A stretch of DNA of 64,000 bases from Turnera subulata (Eukaryota > Streptophyta > Magnoliopsida > Malpighiales > Passifloraceae), in assembly GCA_028386065.3 (NCBI GenBank), contig JAKUCV010002023.1, positions 125,165 to 189,164 on the forward strand, in the 5' to 3' direction. Positions within the stretch are counted from its first letter, which is position 1. Each line of letters begins with the position of its first letter. A program made the translations under genes and the position numbers. Shown here piece after piece: positions 9,025 through 20,640 of the stretch. Under the pieces are notes generated by a model. It searched no databases and had not been told where the DNA came from. It was given only the letters and a program-made list of their open reading frames with translations.

Positions 9025-10316
9025 CTGATGAATGGGTGCACAAATGCTTGAAAGTTGAGCAATGAAACGACTGACATACTGAATTCTTCCAGGAAACTTC
9101 GGACCTCCTTCTCATTCCTTGGAGTCGGTATTTCTTGAATAGCCTTGATCTTGGTGGGGTCTACTTCAATGCCTCGTTCACTCACCATGAAACCTAGTAA
9201 CTTTCCTGCCTGGACGCCGAAGACACATTTCTGAGGATTAATTCTCATGCCAAACTCCCGACATCTCTCGAAGAATTTTTTCAAATTAACCACATGGGAT
9301 TCTCGCATTTCCGATTTCACAATCATATCATCGACATAAACCTCTACTTCCTTATGCATCATGTCATGCAAGAGAGTAGTAGCCATCCTTTGATATGTGG
9401 CTCCGGCATTGATTAGACCAAAGGGCATAACCTTGTAACAGAATGTCCCCCATTCAGTTCGGAATGATGTCATGTGTTTGTCTTCCAGCGCCATCTTCAC
9501 CTGATTATACCCTGAAAATCCATCCATGAAGGATAACAATGCATGTCCTGCCGTGGCATCCACCAAAAGATCGATATGGGGCAGGGGGAATTTGTCTTTT
9601 GGGCAGGCCTTATTTAAATCTCGGTAGTCCACACACATTCGTACCTTCCCATCCTTCTTCAGAACCGGGATGATGTTAGCTAACCATTCCGGGTATTCAA
9701 TCACTTCCAAGAATACGGCTTTAATCTGTTTTTCTACTTCTTCTTTCACCTTCAAGGCCCAATGGGGCTGAAGACGACAGGCTTTCTGCTTTACGGGCCG
9801 GGCATTGGGAAAGAGAGGGATCCGATGCTGAGTAATGGTTGGGTCGATTCCCGAGATGTCTTCATAAGACCAGGCAAACACATCCACATACTCTCTGATT
9901 AGAACTGCCAAGTCTTCTTGGATGGAATTTTCAAGAGCCGAACCAATCCTTGTGATCTTAGGATTATCTTCAGTTCCCAGGTTGATTTCGATTGAATCCG
10001 GGAGTTCATTCATCTCATTACATTCACATACATTATTCATGCAATAAATGTTATCACAGAAAGTATCCAAGTAAGCAAAAGAGTGCCTCATTTCATTGCT
10101 ACAGGATATGAATACATCATCATTTTCCATGGTTTTGGAGCAAGAAAGGCTAATGTTAATGGAGTTTTTGTCTAGTCTGTTGGCTACGTCTTCGGGTTCA
10201 TTGTCTAATTCAGATTCACTCTCGGAGCCAGTTGTCACGGGAGAACTCTCATCAATTGCTTCCTTGCTGGTCTTGAAAACAGTACATAGTTTCTGCCATT
10301 CCCAATTCCTACCCAC
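9000..10316 (-). pseudogene. Tat element reverse transcriptase
   Basis: The reverse transcriptase core is clear: IPVLKKDGKVRMCVDYRDLN, FMDGFSGYNQ, MPFGLINAGATYQR and the catalytic YVDD. The upstream 140 residues are acidic and unrecognised, up to the usual FAWSYEDISGID phrase. I find no DTG/DSG protease motif between this and the gag remnant, so protease is missing or too diverged to see. The last residues before the stop (after VRSFLEEF) are out of frame relative to the RNase H, confirming a frameshift near 9010-9100. Confidence 0.85.
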
Positions 10317-10340
10317 GCACTTGATATCATGAATGACTTC

Positions 10341-10961
10341 TTATGAAAAATCTCTTCCTCCGGCTCTCGGATCAATATCAATTATGAGGCAATCTTCACT
10401 TTCAACCCATCTCGTGGAACTGATCTTCCCATTTTGGTCTTGATGGAGTAAAGTGATTTCTTCCCGATCCACCAAACTTTGCATCTGGAAACATTCGTTG
10501 ATGGCATGTCCAATCACGTAACAGAATTCACAGCACTTATTAAGTTTTGGCATCGGAGGCTGCAGCGAGTCACCCTTTATGCATTTCTTGGGCGGTTCTT
10601 CCGAAAATATCAGGAGGGGGACGAGTTGTTCATTGGATTTCTCTAGGTTCGGCATCTTGAATTTCTTTGGTAACCGGGCTTTAGGGAACAAGGAGAGGCA
10701 GTCCAAATTCCAATCGCCTCCTCGCCTCTTTGTGGTCTTTGACAACATTTGAGGCTCCTCTTCCTCTCCCTTAGATCCTTTTATCTTCACGCCACCATTC
10801 TGAACCTTTCCGCTGCTTCTCAGGATGTCACACCTTGATTTTTGTCCCCTAGTACTCCCAGGGGACCTGGCCCTTCCTCGCTCAGGTGCCGACAATGTTT
10901 TATTCACTACCGGTAGGGGTCCTGCAGCCGTGGTCATCTTGAGGGAATCTTCTTTACCCAT
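10341..10961 (-). pseudogene. Tat element gag remnant with zinc knuckle
   Basis: The frame starts MGKEDSLK and carries a basic region and then CEFCYVIGHAINEC, a CX2CX4HX4C nucleocapsid zinc knuckle, near residue 145. At 206 residues it is far shorter than a normal gag of this lineage, and the capsid-like core is absent. I infer an internal deletion joining the N-terminus to the nucleocapsid. It is followed at 10316 by the RT frame. Confidence 0.65.
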
Positions 10962-11439
10962 GTTGTTCTAGATTGAAGGGGTAGCAAAGTATAAAGGTTC
11001 CGGGTACCCAAAAGGGAGTCGAAGGTTTCTTTTTAGGGTGTGTGGGGATGAAAGGGTCACTCAATTCACATTTACTTGAATAACAATCACCCAAAATACA
11101 CATAACATTTATTGGTTCATTATGCATGAGATGCTCAGGGCATGCAGCTGGTTGGGGACTAAAAAGACTGCCGCTAAGGAATAGTTTGACCTACTCACAT
11201 GTGATAAAAGATATCGCGTGATGTCCAAGGCCCATTAATTCCTATCATTGCATGAGCAGCGAGAAACCGGTTCACACAAGCCACTATCGCTTAAAGAAAG
11301 CATTGTAGCGGACTTGGATCCCCTGGCCTCTTATGGTAGAGGCTTCACAACATTCACCATGAATGCAAGGCACTTATGATGACACATAAAAAGGCATACA
11401 GATTTCAATAATTGCACAAAGTTTCTTGAACCCTCAAAG
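10962..11439 (-). other. Untranslated leader of the Tat element
   Basis: This is the segment between the primer site and the gag start on the - strand. I see no ORF or other structure in it. Confidence 0.5.
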
Positions 11440-11457
11440 TCCCCAGCGGAGTCGCCA
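11440..11457 (-). other. Primer binding site, tRNA-Arg type
   Basis: The - strand reads TGGCGACTCCGCTGGGGA two bases after the 5' LTR. This is the primer site typical of Tat/Ogre elements and complementary to the 3' end of a tRNA-Arg (assignment from memory of the lineage). Confidence 0.75.
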
Positions 11458-11459
11458 GC

Positions 11460-12984
11460 TGTGAATACCCGACCCAAAATCACTTGGGCCTATTCACCTT
11501 TCCTTCACACCTTCTTCATAACCGTCATCCAACATCTTTGGAGTCGTCACCCAAATTTTATTAAGGGACAAAAACTTGCGAAAAACCCTTCATGTGACTC
11601 CATTTAGGCAACTGATTAGCGAACCAAAGATGCTGGACCCGAGGATTCGTCATGGATGGGAAGGTGTTAGGCACCCATCCATGTTGGGGCGAAACTTTGT
11701 GCAATTAGAGGACTTTGTATGCCTTGTGCAAGTGTGCAAGTGTGAGCACCAAGACACATAATAACTGAATATTAAAAAGAAAGGGGAGAAAAAGAAGATT
11801 GGGCTTGAGTTTCCACCACTAAAAACCACCTACGTACCCCGGCGACCGGGTTCAAAGCCCACGTAGTTCTTGACGTGGAATCACAACAATCACTTCATTA
11901 CCAGCATCAACATCTCAACAATAATTGGTCAGACAAAAAGGGATTAGGATTACCTCTTGTAGCCCTCCTCTAGTTCCTTGGTTTGGGTTGTGCCTCCCAC
12001 ACAATTTCCTCCCACTCCTCAACTCAATCTTGGAGTTCTTCTCGATTTTTTCCTCTTACTACCTTCAGTGGATGATGCTACTCACGAAATTCTACCAGAG
12101 TTTTACCTATGGAACTATTTCTTAAGCTTGGAGAGATAGAGTTTCTCCAAGCTTTTAAACTTTATGAAGATTGTTTGTGTAATAGAATGTGTGTCCCCTG
12201 AAAGGTCAGAGGAGGGTCCTATTTATAGTGTTCTAGGTGGCCTAGGGGCGTGGACAAACTTAATGTCCAAGGTAATGGCCAAAAATCTGGGCGAAAACCG
12301 AGTAGAATCAGATTACAAACGAAAATCAGGGAGAAAACGCGTTTCTGGAGGTGCATGACCGCCATGGCCGGCGGTTATCCTATGGATGACAACCAGGCGA
12401 GATGACCGCCCGCGCCTATGCGTTTCACCCGTTCTTTCCTTTTTCGGTCCCGCGTAATTAACCCCTAGACTGCTCAGAATCCTCTGCTTTCTTGATTACT
12501 ACTCCCCTCAGTCTTCTCCTAATTGATTAATTACACATTGATTCCTCATTTTAAGCCAAAATCATACCAAAAACATTCTTGCTACTAAGGAATGATTTAA
12601 CTCTGATTTTCCACGAAAATCAGAGCTGAATTTGTCTACAAGCAAGGTGTTAATTGGTTGTGCAAAAGTTCATACCTTATTAAATTGGACCCTTACATTT
12701 ATCTTCAACCCAAAAATAAATATAATTTGGTTCAATAAATAAACAAGCCCAAATTTAATGAGATAAAATACATTTTAGCAATTTAGTCCTTAACATATCC
12801 TACGATTAAATCGTCTCATTAATACTAGGCATATAAAAGTCTTAATTACTATAACGTATAAATTCTATTAAAATTAAACCCCATCCATGCTTCAACCCAA
12901 GACTAACTCATCAATTTTATGATTCAAACATGCCTGGAGTCTAATCTCAATAGAATCTTTATGGGTCAAATTTGGGTGTTCACA
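11460..12984 (-). mobile_element. 5' LTR of the Tat element
   Basis: On the - strand it starts TGTGAACACCC and ends GGGTATTCACA. It is 1525 bases long. The TATA box (TATAAATA on the - strand) is at 12220-12228. GC-rich boxes ATGACCGCC (12355-12363 and 12402-12410) and a GGCGGTTAT (12370-12378) lie about 130-180 bases upstream of it, in U3. Three solo LTRs of the same family, all in the same orientation, occur at 23556, 30059 and 57168. Confidence 0.85.
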
Positions 12985-13394
12985 AACAAATGCCTATGCC
13001 ATTATTCTAGAAAATGATTATAACATACTGTAAAGTAAATAAAATAAAATAAAATATAACACATAATAATAAAGCTGAACATAAAATAAAATTATTCAAC
13101 ATATATTGGCTTGCACCTTCAGGGTAAGCAAGATAAGCATAGTGTCCATCTTCTGGTGGTCATACAATATCCATCTTCAGGTAGTCATATTATTTTTTTT
13201 TCAATTTTCCCTTAAAGATCTACTGGATCTTTTGGCAGTAAGACTTCCGGTCTTTGTTTTATTTTCTTTTATTGAGTCTTCTAGACTATGCATTTCAACA
13301 TTTAATGCCCATGATAAATTTCTTCCGGAAATTTTAAGGGCCTCCAATTCAAGTTTTGTAATAAATTCAATAAATAAAAGACTTAAATAAAATA
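12985..13394. other. AT-rich non-coding sequence
   Basis: I see no gene or recognisable element here. A short open frame at 13106-13390 has no protein-like features and is discounted. Confidence 0.4.
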
Positions 13395-13700
13395 AATAAA
13401 CATGAGCCTTTTATTAATTAGCCCAATTAAAATTAAATAAACGAAAATTAAATGCAATGGGCCTTGTACGAGCCCAATCAAAACGTAAATTAAAGCAAGA
13501 AAATAAATATAATGGGCCTTTTCATAGCCCAATAAATAATCGAAAATTAAATGCAATGGGCCTTTTATTAATTATCCCAATTAAAAATTAAATAACCAAA
13601 AAATAAAGGCAGTGGGCCTTTTATGAGCCCAAGTAAAACGTAAATGAAAACAAGAAAATAAATATAATGGGCCTTTTATGAGCCCATTTGTAATTTAAAT
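13395..13700. repeat. About 55-bp minisatellite with TGGGCC inverted repeats
   Basis: Six units begin near 13402, 13458, 13513, 13557, 13613 and 13668. Each has an imperfect inverted repeat of the form TGGGCC-tttat-AGCCCA followed by an AT-rich stretch (aaattaaa, aaataaat). Spacings are 56, 55, 44, 56 and 55 bases. Alternate units resemble each other more (aatgcaatgggcc versus aatataatgggcc), which hints at growth from a dimer of about 110 bases. TGGGCC is also the core of plant site II promoter elements bound by TCP factors; relevance here is unproven. Confidence 0.7.
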
Positions 13701-14462
13701 AAAACATAAATTAAATAAAGACAAAATAATAGAGGGTATGCTTACTCGATTAATCTTTCAGCAATATAAATTCTCCCCCGCTTCTTTTTTATAAAGCAGA
13801 AAATATATTTACCCTTTTTTTCTTTTTTTTTTTGAGCAGACTGGGTCGAACAGTGCAGTCCAGACCTTGCACTGGGCTGAAACCCAGGTCCTAACAGGAA
13901 CCCAGGTGTAGGCCCGCGTAGCAGGCCCAGCTACACGGCCCATGTCATAAAAACCTCAAGCCCAGAAGCCCAAGGGTCTGGCCTGTCGGGTCTGTCCGAC
14001 CCAGCCATGACCCATCCGGGTTTTCTTCTTCCAGAGCTCACCACAGCAAGTACGCGGACGGCGGCGCGACGGCGAGGGCAGTGAGCGACGACGACTGGCA
14101 CTGGACGGTGACACGAGACTGGGACGGCATGGAACGACGGTGATAAGCTGGGCGCAGCGTCGCTGAGCAGGATCGGGCGCGGGAAGAGGCGGGTTGTCGG
14201 GCTCGGTTGACGGGTCATCGGCTGTAGACGGCCCGTCCGGCGGCGGCGGCGGAAGGGGAAGGTTGCGTCGAGGTCGCGCCGGCACGAGGAGCTCGCCGGT
14301 AGTGGCGGTGAGCGGGAAGCTGCCTGGAACGCTTCCTGATGAACAGTAACTGTGGGGGTGCTCCACTGTTCATCTTCTTCAAAATTTCTGGTTTAATTTT
14401 TTTTTTCATTTCTGCACTGGTTTCTTGCCTCAAAATTGGTAGAAACTATCGTGCTGATAACG
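13701..14462 (-). other. Internal part of a short copia-like element with GC-rich insert
   Basis: Downstream (on the - strand) of the LTR at 14463-14631 lies CGTTATCAGCACGA, then a GC-rich segment (about 13840-14370) with overlapping open frames rich in Pro, Arg and Ser. No conserved domain is visible and several frames are open at once, as expected from base composition. It may be a captured host fragment in a non-autonomous element, but I cannot support a coding call. Confidence 0.35.
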
Positions 14463-14631
14463 TGTTATAAATATATATGTTTAAGCAGAGAAAATTTGAT
14501 TGGTAATGGAGGAGAGGGAGAGAAAGAAAAGGAAGAAGATGAAGAAGTGAGCAGCCAAAGAGGAGCTCAGCTCCATTATATTTTATTTCTTTACTGATGA
14601 GCATATATATAATATAAGGTTAGGTACAACA
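14463..14631 (-). mobile_element. Short copia-type LTR
   Basis: On the - strand the segment starts TGTTGTACC and ends TTATAACA, directly followed by CGTTATCAGCACGA. The same junction (TTATAACA then TGTTATCAGCACGA) ends the LTR at the right edge of the window, so both belong to a related copia lineage. The length is 169 bases. The partner LTR was not found. Confidence 0.5.
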
Positions 14632-14651
14632 GTTTCACATGTTTTATAACA

Positions 14652-14803
14652 ATTACTAAATTATTGGCTAACTTTCTTAGTCTTTAGGAGAATTGGCACA
14701 CGAGACGACCCGGTGTGGGCCCGGTTTAGTTGAAATCTGAAAAAGCACAACACAATTTCATTACTAAATTATTGGCTAATTTCTTAGTCTTTAGGAGAAT
14801 TGG
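14652..14803. repeat. 45-bp direct repeat flanking a 63-bp insert
   Basis: Bases 14652-14696 and 14760-14803 are nearly identical (attactaaattattggct and on). The 63 bases between them (14697-14759), including cggtttagttgaaatctgaa, are related to 20344-20402. This looks like a local duplication or repair event and not a target duplication. Confidence 0.6.
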
Positions 14804-14854
14804 TAGTTTTGTTTTGTTTTTTTTTTTTAAGGTTAACCATCCTTCTGATTCACC

Positions 14855-15002
14855 TAGGGGTGAACAATCGGTCGGTACGGCACATACTGTGCCGATAAGG
14901 GATCGGTATGACTTTTCCGAGAGCCCTTTTTTCCGACCGATGCCGCCCTGTTAAGCGCCTCATGCCTATCGGCACGACACCGATAGATACCAACCTCGGT
15001 AC
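14855..15002 (+). mobile_element. hAT terminus fragment
   Basis: It starts TAGGGGTGAACAATCGG and is dense in CGGTAC/CCGAT subterminal words. Nearly the same sequence, inverted, occurs at 60375-60523, and a complete related element is at 28620-29759. The other end of this copy is not visible, so it is a fragment. Confidence 0.6.
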
Positions 15003-15838
15003 AACTCCTATAAATACAACTCCTAACCTATCCGTTTGACACGTAGAACAAAAAAGCTCTCCGCTCTAATACTCTCCTTTTAATTCCCCTCTCAAATTTC
15101 TTTTTTTTTTTAAAGATTATTTTCTTGGCAGTTTTGATATCCTACCTTTGGTAGAAGGAGTAGTTGTATTCTGAGGAGACTTTGGGAGTACCAAAATATC
15201 TTTTTAGGACAGTTCATTGCACGTGCTCGGGTTTAATCCATCCAACATTTTCTAAATTTTCCAATAATCGAAAGAGATAATACCAATGGCTGAGTTTCAA
15301 CCTGACAATCTTGTTGCCCCCGGCTGTTAAAAGAAGGTCCACCTGCCTCGGACTCGATCTTGGTACTACCACCGCCGCTAAAGGCAAAAGGAGCATTGGC
15401 TTGATGCCAATAAGGTTTGCCAACAAACGACACAAGCATAAGTTGATGCATCAGGTTATGTGCTTTGTTCTTGATTTTTCTAAGTTCTAAAGAAACGTTT
15501 TTATATTTTCTCTTTTAGTTTTCTCTTATGAAAATTATACTTACAAAGTTCAATTTTGGTTTATGCTTTGACAAAGCTATTGGTGGGAGAGGAACTAAAA
15601 TATGCAAAGAAGAAATCAATGTTGCACATGTGGAAAAGGGGCAAAGGAAATCTAGCCTGGTGAGAGGTATATTTTTCAATAAAAACTTGTTTACAAACCT
15701 TATGTGAATTCTAATCTCAAATTAGATAAAGCTACTTATTTATGGAGAGCCAAATGATTTATTTTTAGTGTAAAATAAAATGAGAAATGAAAATCCTCCT
15801 AACTCAAAAAAAAAAATAGTTTAAGGAGATGATATATT
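15003..15838. other. Mostly featureless sequence
   Basis: A - strand frame at 15451-15233 (HQANAPFAFSGGGSTK) looks more protein-like than its surroundings but matches nothing I know. The rest is AT-rich. It ends at the target site of the solo LTR. Confidence 0.35.
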
Positions 15839-17321
15839 TGTTGGGTTAAGGTAATTAAAATGTACATTAGTGCTTAATTAATTAGCCAATTAGTGTTAAC
15901 TAGTGTTTTAATTTAGTTGCCTAACCATGTGCTTAATTGATTTTGATTAATGACAAACTATGTTTATGAATATTTTAATTCATTTCCCATACTCCTAAAT
16001 TAAATAATGAAATCAGTTAGGGTTTAAGGTCAGTGGGATTGGTATGTGTGCTAGTGGTATTAGTTTATTGGGTTTAATGCTTGAGATATCACTTTCATGG
16101 ACCATGGACCACATTGATTAGCTTACAACTTTGAGGCAATTGTTGGAGATGCTCCCATAATCTATAAACCTGAAACCTAGCTTGATTTAATTCAGAAAAT
16201 ATTTGTTTAATGATCTGGACAGGTCTTAGAACGATTCATCTCGATTTAGCCCAAACCTAGGATCATCAAACCTAGATGTTTGTCCAGCATGTGCTGATTT
16301 TCTTGAACTTTGGGGCCACTTGTTGAAGGCGATCCCATAATTTATTGGTACCTAGCTTATTTTAACTCAGAAAATATTTGACTAAAGATCTAGGCAGGTT
16401 TCACAACAGATGGATTTAAATCTGACCAACCTAGGAGTCTGCTAAGCATATGCTGACTTTCTTGAGTTTTGGAGCCACTTGTTAGAGGCGCTCCCATGTG
16501 CATAAAACCTGCAAGCTTGTTTCTTTCTACTCTGCAGGTGTTCGTTTAAAGGACTGGAAAGCTCTCTCAACGGATCATTTTGATTCAGTCCAACATAGGA
16601 GAATCGAATCTAGGTGTCGGCTCAGCATGTGCAGACCACTTTCTGGGAATTGAGGCGATGAACATTTTGGCGCCAATGATGCCAAATCTCGAGGTGGAGA
16701 AAGTGGCAGCTAGCCATTGGATGATGAGGCTCTCACTTCCCCGAACCTTTATAAATTGAAGAAAGACTGAAGAACTCAAGCTAGCGCTGCTATTACGAAG
16801 GCTTGACATTGTACTACTTGAGTTATACCTGCAGTTCTCCAAAAGAGCCGAATTTGAGTGATATCTTAGTATTGAGCTTAATTGTACTTCTTCTTGACTT
16901 TGTCATTGAAGATTCCTTGCTGTGAGATTAAACACACTTTAGTAGAAACTTGGGATTAGTTGTGCTAAGGTGGGATTCAACAAACCGAGGAGGTTTGTGG
17001 TGAGTGATAGGTTTGAGCTTAGTCTAAGAAAAAGCTTGTAAAAGGTTGTGATTGAACCCGTAAAAGTCACGGTATAGTGAAGGTTAGAAATCTCAAGGTG
17101 GACTCCTTGAGTAGTGGATGTAGTGCTTAGTGGCGAACCACTCTAAATCGCTGTTCAATTCTCTCTAACCCTCCTTCTCTCTTAAGTGTGCATTACTGTG
17201 TGTGTTAGTGTTCTTAATCTGCAGAACTAAGTCCAAGAAGGATTTGGCATCGACCGTGCCAAATCAGTGATTAATCGAAAAAGGGGCTAATTCACCCCCT
17301 CTTAGCCATATTGGGCCGACA
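15839..17321 (+). mobile_element. Solo LTR of a Ty1/copia element, target duplication ATATT
   Basis: The segment starts TGTTGGGTTAAGG and ends GGGCCGACA (1483 bases). It is flanked by ATATT at 15834-15838 and again at 17322-17326, which fixes both ends. The R-U5 part contains the copia-type phrase cttgagtagtggatgtag followed by cgaaccactctaaatc. No internal sequence adjoins it, so it is a recombined solo LTR. Confidence 0.85.
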
Positions 17322-17326
17322 ATATT

Positions 17327-18551
17327 TGTTGTGATAATTTCTCTTTTTGTGCCCAATATGAGAGGATAAAAATGGTGTGACTCAAGCTTGTGTTGCGATT
17401 AATTAAATATTTCTTTTAGTGGTGCATTAAGACACTACCACAAGTTGTTTCCTCTCACACTCTAATAAGGAATAAAAAAAAACATATTTTGTCTTTAAGA
17501 TTCTAGAATTAACAAAATTCTAGAGAGGAAAAGAATTTTTCTAAAACTCAAATCTACCTTGACTTTTGTGCCTTATGCACATATAAATTTAATTTATATA
17601 ATATTGTGAAAATTTGGGATTAATGTGTAGTTTAGCAAAACTATAATAAGCAAAATTATTATGCTTATTAAGGACTTTTTTTATCAAGTTTTTATTAGGA
17701 GATATCTTTGATTTTGTAAATTTGAGAATTTGTAACATGACAATTATTTATTGAATATTTTACCACCAAATCTTAAGTCCTCTTTTGAAAAGAGGCTCTC
17801 TTTTGTCCCACTCTCAAATAGATCTGTTGGGAGCTTTTATGTACATCATATATAAGTCATTTCCTTTCCGAAAATTGATTAAGACAAGCAATTGAAGATT
17901 GGGTTAATTATGTTAGAGCTTGCTAATTGTAGTTGAATACCTTTGAGAGATTTTTGTGCTAAACTTGTAATCAAAGAGTGAGTCACTCTTGAGTTATTGG
18001 AAAATTCTTCCTTAAGTAAGATTGGATAGATTTTACTTGAGGGGTTGTATAGGTTTGAAGCTTGAGTCTTGGAAAAAACTTTAGGTATACATTATCGCTT
18101 GAGCCTTGAAAAAGCTAAGTGTAATAGGTTGGAGAGTTAAGCCTTAGAAAAACTCTCGTACATGTTTGGGTTTAGCCTTTATAAAAGCCTAGGTTAGAGA
18201 GTGAGCCTTGAGAAAACTCTTATAAAGGCTTGAGCTTGATCCTTTGAAAAAGCTTGACTGTAAGAGGTTGGACTTCACCTTGGAAGAACTCACATAGTGA
18301 GTTTTTGAAATCTCAGAGGGAACCTTGAGTAGTGGATGTACCCATAGGATTTAGGGGGAACTACTCTAAATCTTTGTGTTTTGTTTGTGGATTGCTTTAC
18401 ATTTCCTTACGTCTCCTGATTTTGGTGCAATTTCAGTTACAAAATACAACCTTGTCTTAGCTATAGTTTGGTGCGAAAGAGTTATAAAATTTAATGTTCT
18501 TCTCTAATTAGTTAAATCAACTCCCCTTCTTAGCTAGTTTTGAGCCTACAA
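17327..18551 (+). mobile_element. Old copia LTR remnant
   Basis: The right end resembles the 3' part of the neighbouring LTR family: ccttgagtagtggatgtacc near 18320, a ggaactactctaaatc phrase, a closing ctccccttcttagctag and a final CCTACA. A related but more decayed piece lies at about 33610-33890. The left end is not defined. Many gagccttggaaaaact-type imperfect repeats occur at 18060-18300. Confidence 0.5.
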
Positions 18552-20229
18552 TTTTTTATTTCCTTAATTTTGGGAACAAAAAATTATTTGAGAAATAGTT
18601 TTATTGCATTTTTTTAAAAAAATATAAAGTCATAATATGTGAAAATAAAATTTTTATTGGCTGCTAATTAATGATGGTTCCCTCTTGAACTTGAGAATTT
18701 CAGAAAAATAAAATTATGTGCATATGATGCATAAATTTGGCACCATGGGTTTTTTTTGTTTTTAGAATTCGTATATGATTGATTGTGTATAAGATGATAA
18801 TTTTATAATATGAGAACTATTGTTATATATGATATCGGATTGGGTTTCTTGCTTTTAAATCCTAATGTGTGGTGAAGCAAGTATTTTGAATTAAAATTAT
18901 ATGGGATGGTGGTAGCTTAATATTTTCGCAAAATATTTAATTGAGGAACTTTTTATGAAATTTAGAAATTTTAATGTCAAATTGATGTGCATCCCCTATG
19001 ATTTATTTCTTAATTAAATATATAGGAAATATGATAATTCAATATAAATGTTCACAAATTTATTGACAATTTGTTGCAGTAGTTGACAGATTAAGCCATC
19101 AATATACACACAATCACATTGTAATAATGAGGCTGCTTTGTGCAGGATTAATAAATTATTTGAGAAATACCCTAAAATTTTGATATATATTATAGTGGAC
19201 TTCCATGGTACTAACTGAGAATACAGTGATATAACATGAATTTTTTTAATTCATACAGAGTAAAGTTCACTCATGGTGATGCCTATATTTAGGCAGTCAA
19301 CTAAGTCGGAATAGTTGTGAATTTTGGAAAAATTGAGACAGAATACATTTTCTGAATTAGCTGACATTGAGGCTAAGTGATTGGAAAATTTCTTAGCCAA
19401 TATTCTGTTGGGAATAAAACCAACACCGTCTGCGTTTATGCGTTGTAATTGCGAAGAGGCAATTCCAAACATGTTGATAATAAATTATAATGAGGAATAG
19501 ACACATATGATCAATACCTTGGTATAATAGCTCTACTGAGAGATGAAATAATTTCCATATATTATTGGAAGTCAGAAGTGATTTGGCCGATCCACTTACA
19601 GAATCCTGGGAAGAAAAAATAATGAACGAAATATCAAGGGGAATGGGACTTTATTATGCCTGTTTGAAACTAATTACTGATGGTAACCCAACCTGCGTGA
19701 TCGGAGATCCTGTGAAATAGGTTCATGTGGGTATTAACAAGTTACTCGTTAGTTTTGCTAGTACACATTTGTCCCTTCTTATGGTGTGAGGAAAAGTACT
19801 AGACTGTATTTGATCGAGAGTCTGAGTTAAGCTCTTAATGATCTCATATCCCTTATGGGTGGTGTATGATGTGCAGCATACACTTGATGAAATCACCTAT
19901 ATGAGTGTAGAGTGGGGCCGTTCCTACGAGGATGTGTTTGTACGTGCACCTATACAGCACTCATGAATTTCCAGGCGCGCGCACGACCGTAATACGCAAA
20001 ACTGTAGTAAAGCCAAGAATTGTGGGGTGTAATATGATTGGTAAGAACACCGACTTATCAAGGTGTCTAGTACTTTATAGTAACCGATTGTTATACTATT
20101 AGAAATGGTTTGTTAAGACTTATCAATCAAGGCTTACGGACACCAAGATAGATATGTCACACTCATTAGTCTTAAGAACACAACAGACAAATTCATTATT
20201 AGTTTTTTTTTTAAATATATGTGGGGGAT
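18552..20229 (+). pseudogene. Ty1/copia pol C-terminal debris
   Basis: At about 19570-19740 one frame reads SDLADPLTESW and then SRGMGLYY and DGNPTCVIGDPVK. These correspond to the conserved end of copia RNase H (usually ADPLTK...) and the tail that follows it. A purine tract gtgggggat at 20221-20229 is the plausible 3' primer. Stops and frameshifts are frequent. The region upstream (18552-19250) is AT-rich and unreadable. Confidence 0.55.
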
Positions 20230-20640
20230 TGTAGTAGTATATTTCCAAAGAAAACCATATTGGAGAGGAAATAGTTATTGGAGTAGCTTCAGTAGTTACT
20301 AGCTACATTTGGGCCTTTAAACAAAATGTGGAGAGGCGAAGTCTTGTGCACATGAGACAACCTAGTTTGGGCCTGGTTCAGTTGAAATCTGAAAAGGCAC
20401 AACATAATTTTTATCTTTGCTTCAAAACCCCAAAAGTCCAACAAACAGAAAGAGTGGGTCCAGCCAAAGTGGTTGGAGTAAATCCAGCAGCATAATTTCC
20501 AATTTATTTTTTTAAGGTTCTGTATCCCCAGAGTAGAGAATACAAAGCAACGACATGGCAAGGTCAGTGGATGTGCAAGAAAAACAGAATACTGCTGCAA
20601 ATGTACGTGCCAAATTAGGGTTGCCACCGTTGAGGAGGCT
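20230..20640 (+). mobile_element. Start of the matching copia 3' LTR (truncated)
   Basis: TGTAGTAGTATATTTCC follows the polypurine tract directly and continues as typical copia U3 (aaccatattggagaggaaat). The right end is not recognisable. A word near 20344-20402 is shared with 14697-14759. Confidence 0.45.

Larger units (their letters stand above)
4870..12984 (-). mobile_element. Degenerate Ty3/gypsy Tat-lineage LTR retrotransposon
   Basis: On the - strand the order is 5' LTR (11460-12984), primer site, gag remnant, RT, RNase H, archaeal-type second RNase H and integrase, followed by an antisense accessory gene. The second RNase H and the antisense ORF place it in the Tat/Ogre-type lineage. 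No 3' LTR is visible below 4870. Gag is largely deleted, I find no aspartic protease between gag and RT, and pol carries stops and frameshifts, so it cannot move by itself. The left boundary is approximate. Confidence 0.75.

Noticed and set aside
13956..14366. 136-codon Pro/Arg/Ser-rich ORF on the - strand
   Set aside because: Overlapping frames are open together in a GC-rich stretch and no domain is visible; composition explains it.
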